Origin: Rhodobacterales bacterium UBA3080
GTDB lineage: Bacteria; Pseudomonadota; Alphaproteobacteria; Rhodobacterales; Rhodobacteraceae
Assembly: GCA_002366645.1 (NCBI GenBank)
Contig: DFBM01000125.1
Span: forward strand, 1-7,140
Length of the DNA stretch: 7,140 bases
Reading direction: 5' to 3'
The position numbers and the translations under genes are program-made. The notes below the pieces were generated by a model. The model was not told the origin of the DNA. It saw only the letters and a list, made by a program, of their open reading frames with translations, and made no database searches. Shown here in pieces: positions 6,359 to 7,140 of the stretch (position 1 is its first letter; every line of letters starts with the position of its first letter).

Positions 6359-6375
6359 GGGCGTTAGCGCCCTTA
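6356..6375 (+). other. hairpin spanning the rpoB stop codon, upstream of rpoC
   Basis: TAGGGGCG (6356-6363) pairs with CGCCCTTA (6368-6375) around TTAG; the GGGCG/CGCCC core is perfect, with one G-T pair further out. The stem includes the rpoB stop codon. No T-run follows, so termination between rpoB and rpoC is unlikely. A role in mRNA stability or translational coupling is possible but only inferred. Confidence 0.45.
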
Positions 6376-6403
6376 CCCTATAAACGAGATTAAGGATCAT
6401 AAA

Positions 6404-7140
6404 ATGAACCAGGAAATCACGAACAACCCGTTTAATCCGGTCCAGCCGTTGAAGACTTTTGACGAAATAAAAATCTCTTTGGCCTCGCCAGAGCGTATTT
6501 TGTCATGGTCGTTTGGCGAGATTAAAAAGCCGGAAACCATTAACTACCGTACGTTCAAACCTGAGCGCGACGGTCTTTTCTGTGCGCGTATCTTTGGCCC
6601 GATCAAAGATTACGAATGCCTGTGCGGAAAATACAAACGCATGAAGTATCGCGGTGTTACCTGCGAGAAATGTGGTGTTGAGGTAACTCTTCAGAAGGTT
6701 CGCCGCGAGCGCATGGGTCACATCGACCTAGCTGCGCCCGTTGCGCACATCTGGTTCCTCAAATCGCTTCCATCCCGCATCGGCCTGATGCTGGACATGA
6801 CTTTGCGCGATCTGGAACGCATTCTGTACTTTGAACAGTATGTTGTGATCGAGCCGGGCCTGACAGACCTCAACCACGGTCAGTTGATGACCGAGGAAGA
6901 GTACATGGACGCGCAGGACCAGTTCGGTGATGACGCTTTCACTGCCGGTATCGGTGCTGAAGCTATCCGCGAAATGCTGGCGGCGATTGATCTGGATGCC
7001 GAAGCCGAACAGCTGCGTGCTGATCTGGCCGAAGCAACTGGCGAGTTGAAGCCTAAGAAAATCATCAAGCGTTTGAAGCTGGTTGAAAACTTCCGTGGTT
7101 CCGGCAACCGGCCTGAATGGATGATCCTGACCGTGATCCC
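6404..7140 (+). CDS. rpoC: DNA-directed RNA polymerase subunit beta', N-terminal part (partial, 3' end outside window)
   Basis: The frame is open from ATG 6404 to the end of the window, 245 complete codons of a protein normally about 1400 residues long. The start is supported by AAGGA (6392-6396), 7 bases upstream, and by the typical N-terminus MNQEITNNPFNPVQP. FDEIKISLASPERILSWSFGEIKKPETINYRT (about 19-50) and RDGLFCARIFGP (about 55-66) belong to the beta' clamp. The N-terminal zinc-binding site is complete: C72, C74, C87 and C90 in ECLCG...TCEKCG. HIDLAAPVAHIWFLKSLPSRIGLMLDM (about 108-134) is strongly conserved in the family. The clamp-head region, acidic and variable in alphaproteobacteria, follows from about 150 to 225. 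The catalytic NADFDGD motif lies beyond the window. It is co-transcribed with rpoB, only 45 bases upstream. Confidence 0.98.
   Translation, partial: MNQEITNNPFNPVQPLKTFDEIKISLASPERILSWSFGEIKKPETINYRTFKPERDGLFCARIFGPIKDYECLCGKYKRMKYRGVTCEKCGVEVTLQKVRRERMGHIDLAAPVAHIWFLKSLPSRIGLMLDMTLRDLERILYFEQYVVIEPGLTDLNHGQLMTEEEYMDAQDQFGDDAFTAGIGAEAIREMLAAIDLDAEAEQLRADLAEATGELKPKKIIKRLKLVENFRGSGNRPEWMILTVI

Noticed and set aside
5294..6400. A 368-codon minus-strand frame opposite the 3' part of rpoB
   Set aside because: Same reasoning: a shadow of rpoB codon bias, with no ribosome binding site, family match or gap of its own.

Overview
This window is a stretch of the conserved ribosomal-protein / RNA-polymerase cluster, in the order rplK (3' end only) - rplA - rplJ - rplL - rpoB - rpoC (5' part only), all on the + strand. 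The proteins look alphaproteobacterial, most likely Rhodobacterales (Roseobacter-like). The reasons are the 1378-residue beta subunit, the rpoC N-terminus beginning MNQEITNNPFNPVQP, and the L10 C-terminus with two GAPASNIAG units. This placement rests on remembered family features, not on a search. No mobile element, phage gene, CRISPR array, tRNA or foreign-looking gene is visible, and I found no new biological system.

Layout. Positions 1-57 hold the last 18 codons of rplK (L11), and rplA (L1) follows after 5 bases. A 249-base gap (762-1010) then precedes rplJ. It holds a GC-rich hairpin directly after rplA, an L10 leader RNA with a kink-turn-like core, two weaker hairpins, and a short hairpin with a GTGA loop just before the rplJ ribosome binding site. 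rplJ (L10) starts at GTG and is followed after 79 bases by rplL (L7/L12). A 238-base gap (1984-2221) with a 14-bp hairpin and a second imperfect hairpin separates rplL from rpoB. rpoB is complete, and its stop codon lies inside a small hairpin. rpoC starts 45 bases later and runs off the window at codon 245.

How it works together. L1 and L11 are at and near the L1 stalk and the GTPase centre. L10 and L7/L12 form the ribosomal stalk that recruits translational GTPases. Beta and beta' are the catalytic subunits of RNA polymerase. Much more L7/L12 than beta is needed, so in this kind of cluster the long gaps before rplJ and between rplL and rpoB usually carry regulatory RNA. That matches what is seen: translational feedback by the L10/L12 complex at the leader, and a likely attenuator or processing region before rpoB. 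The points most worth a second look are these non-coding structures and the duplicated L12-docking segment in L10.
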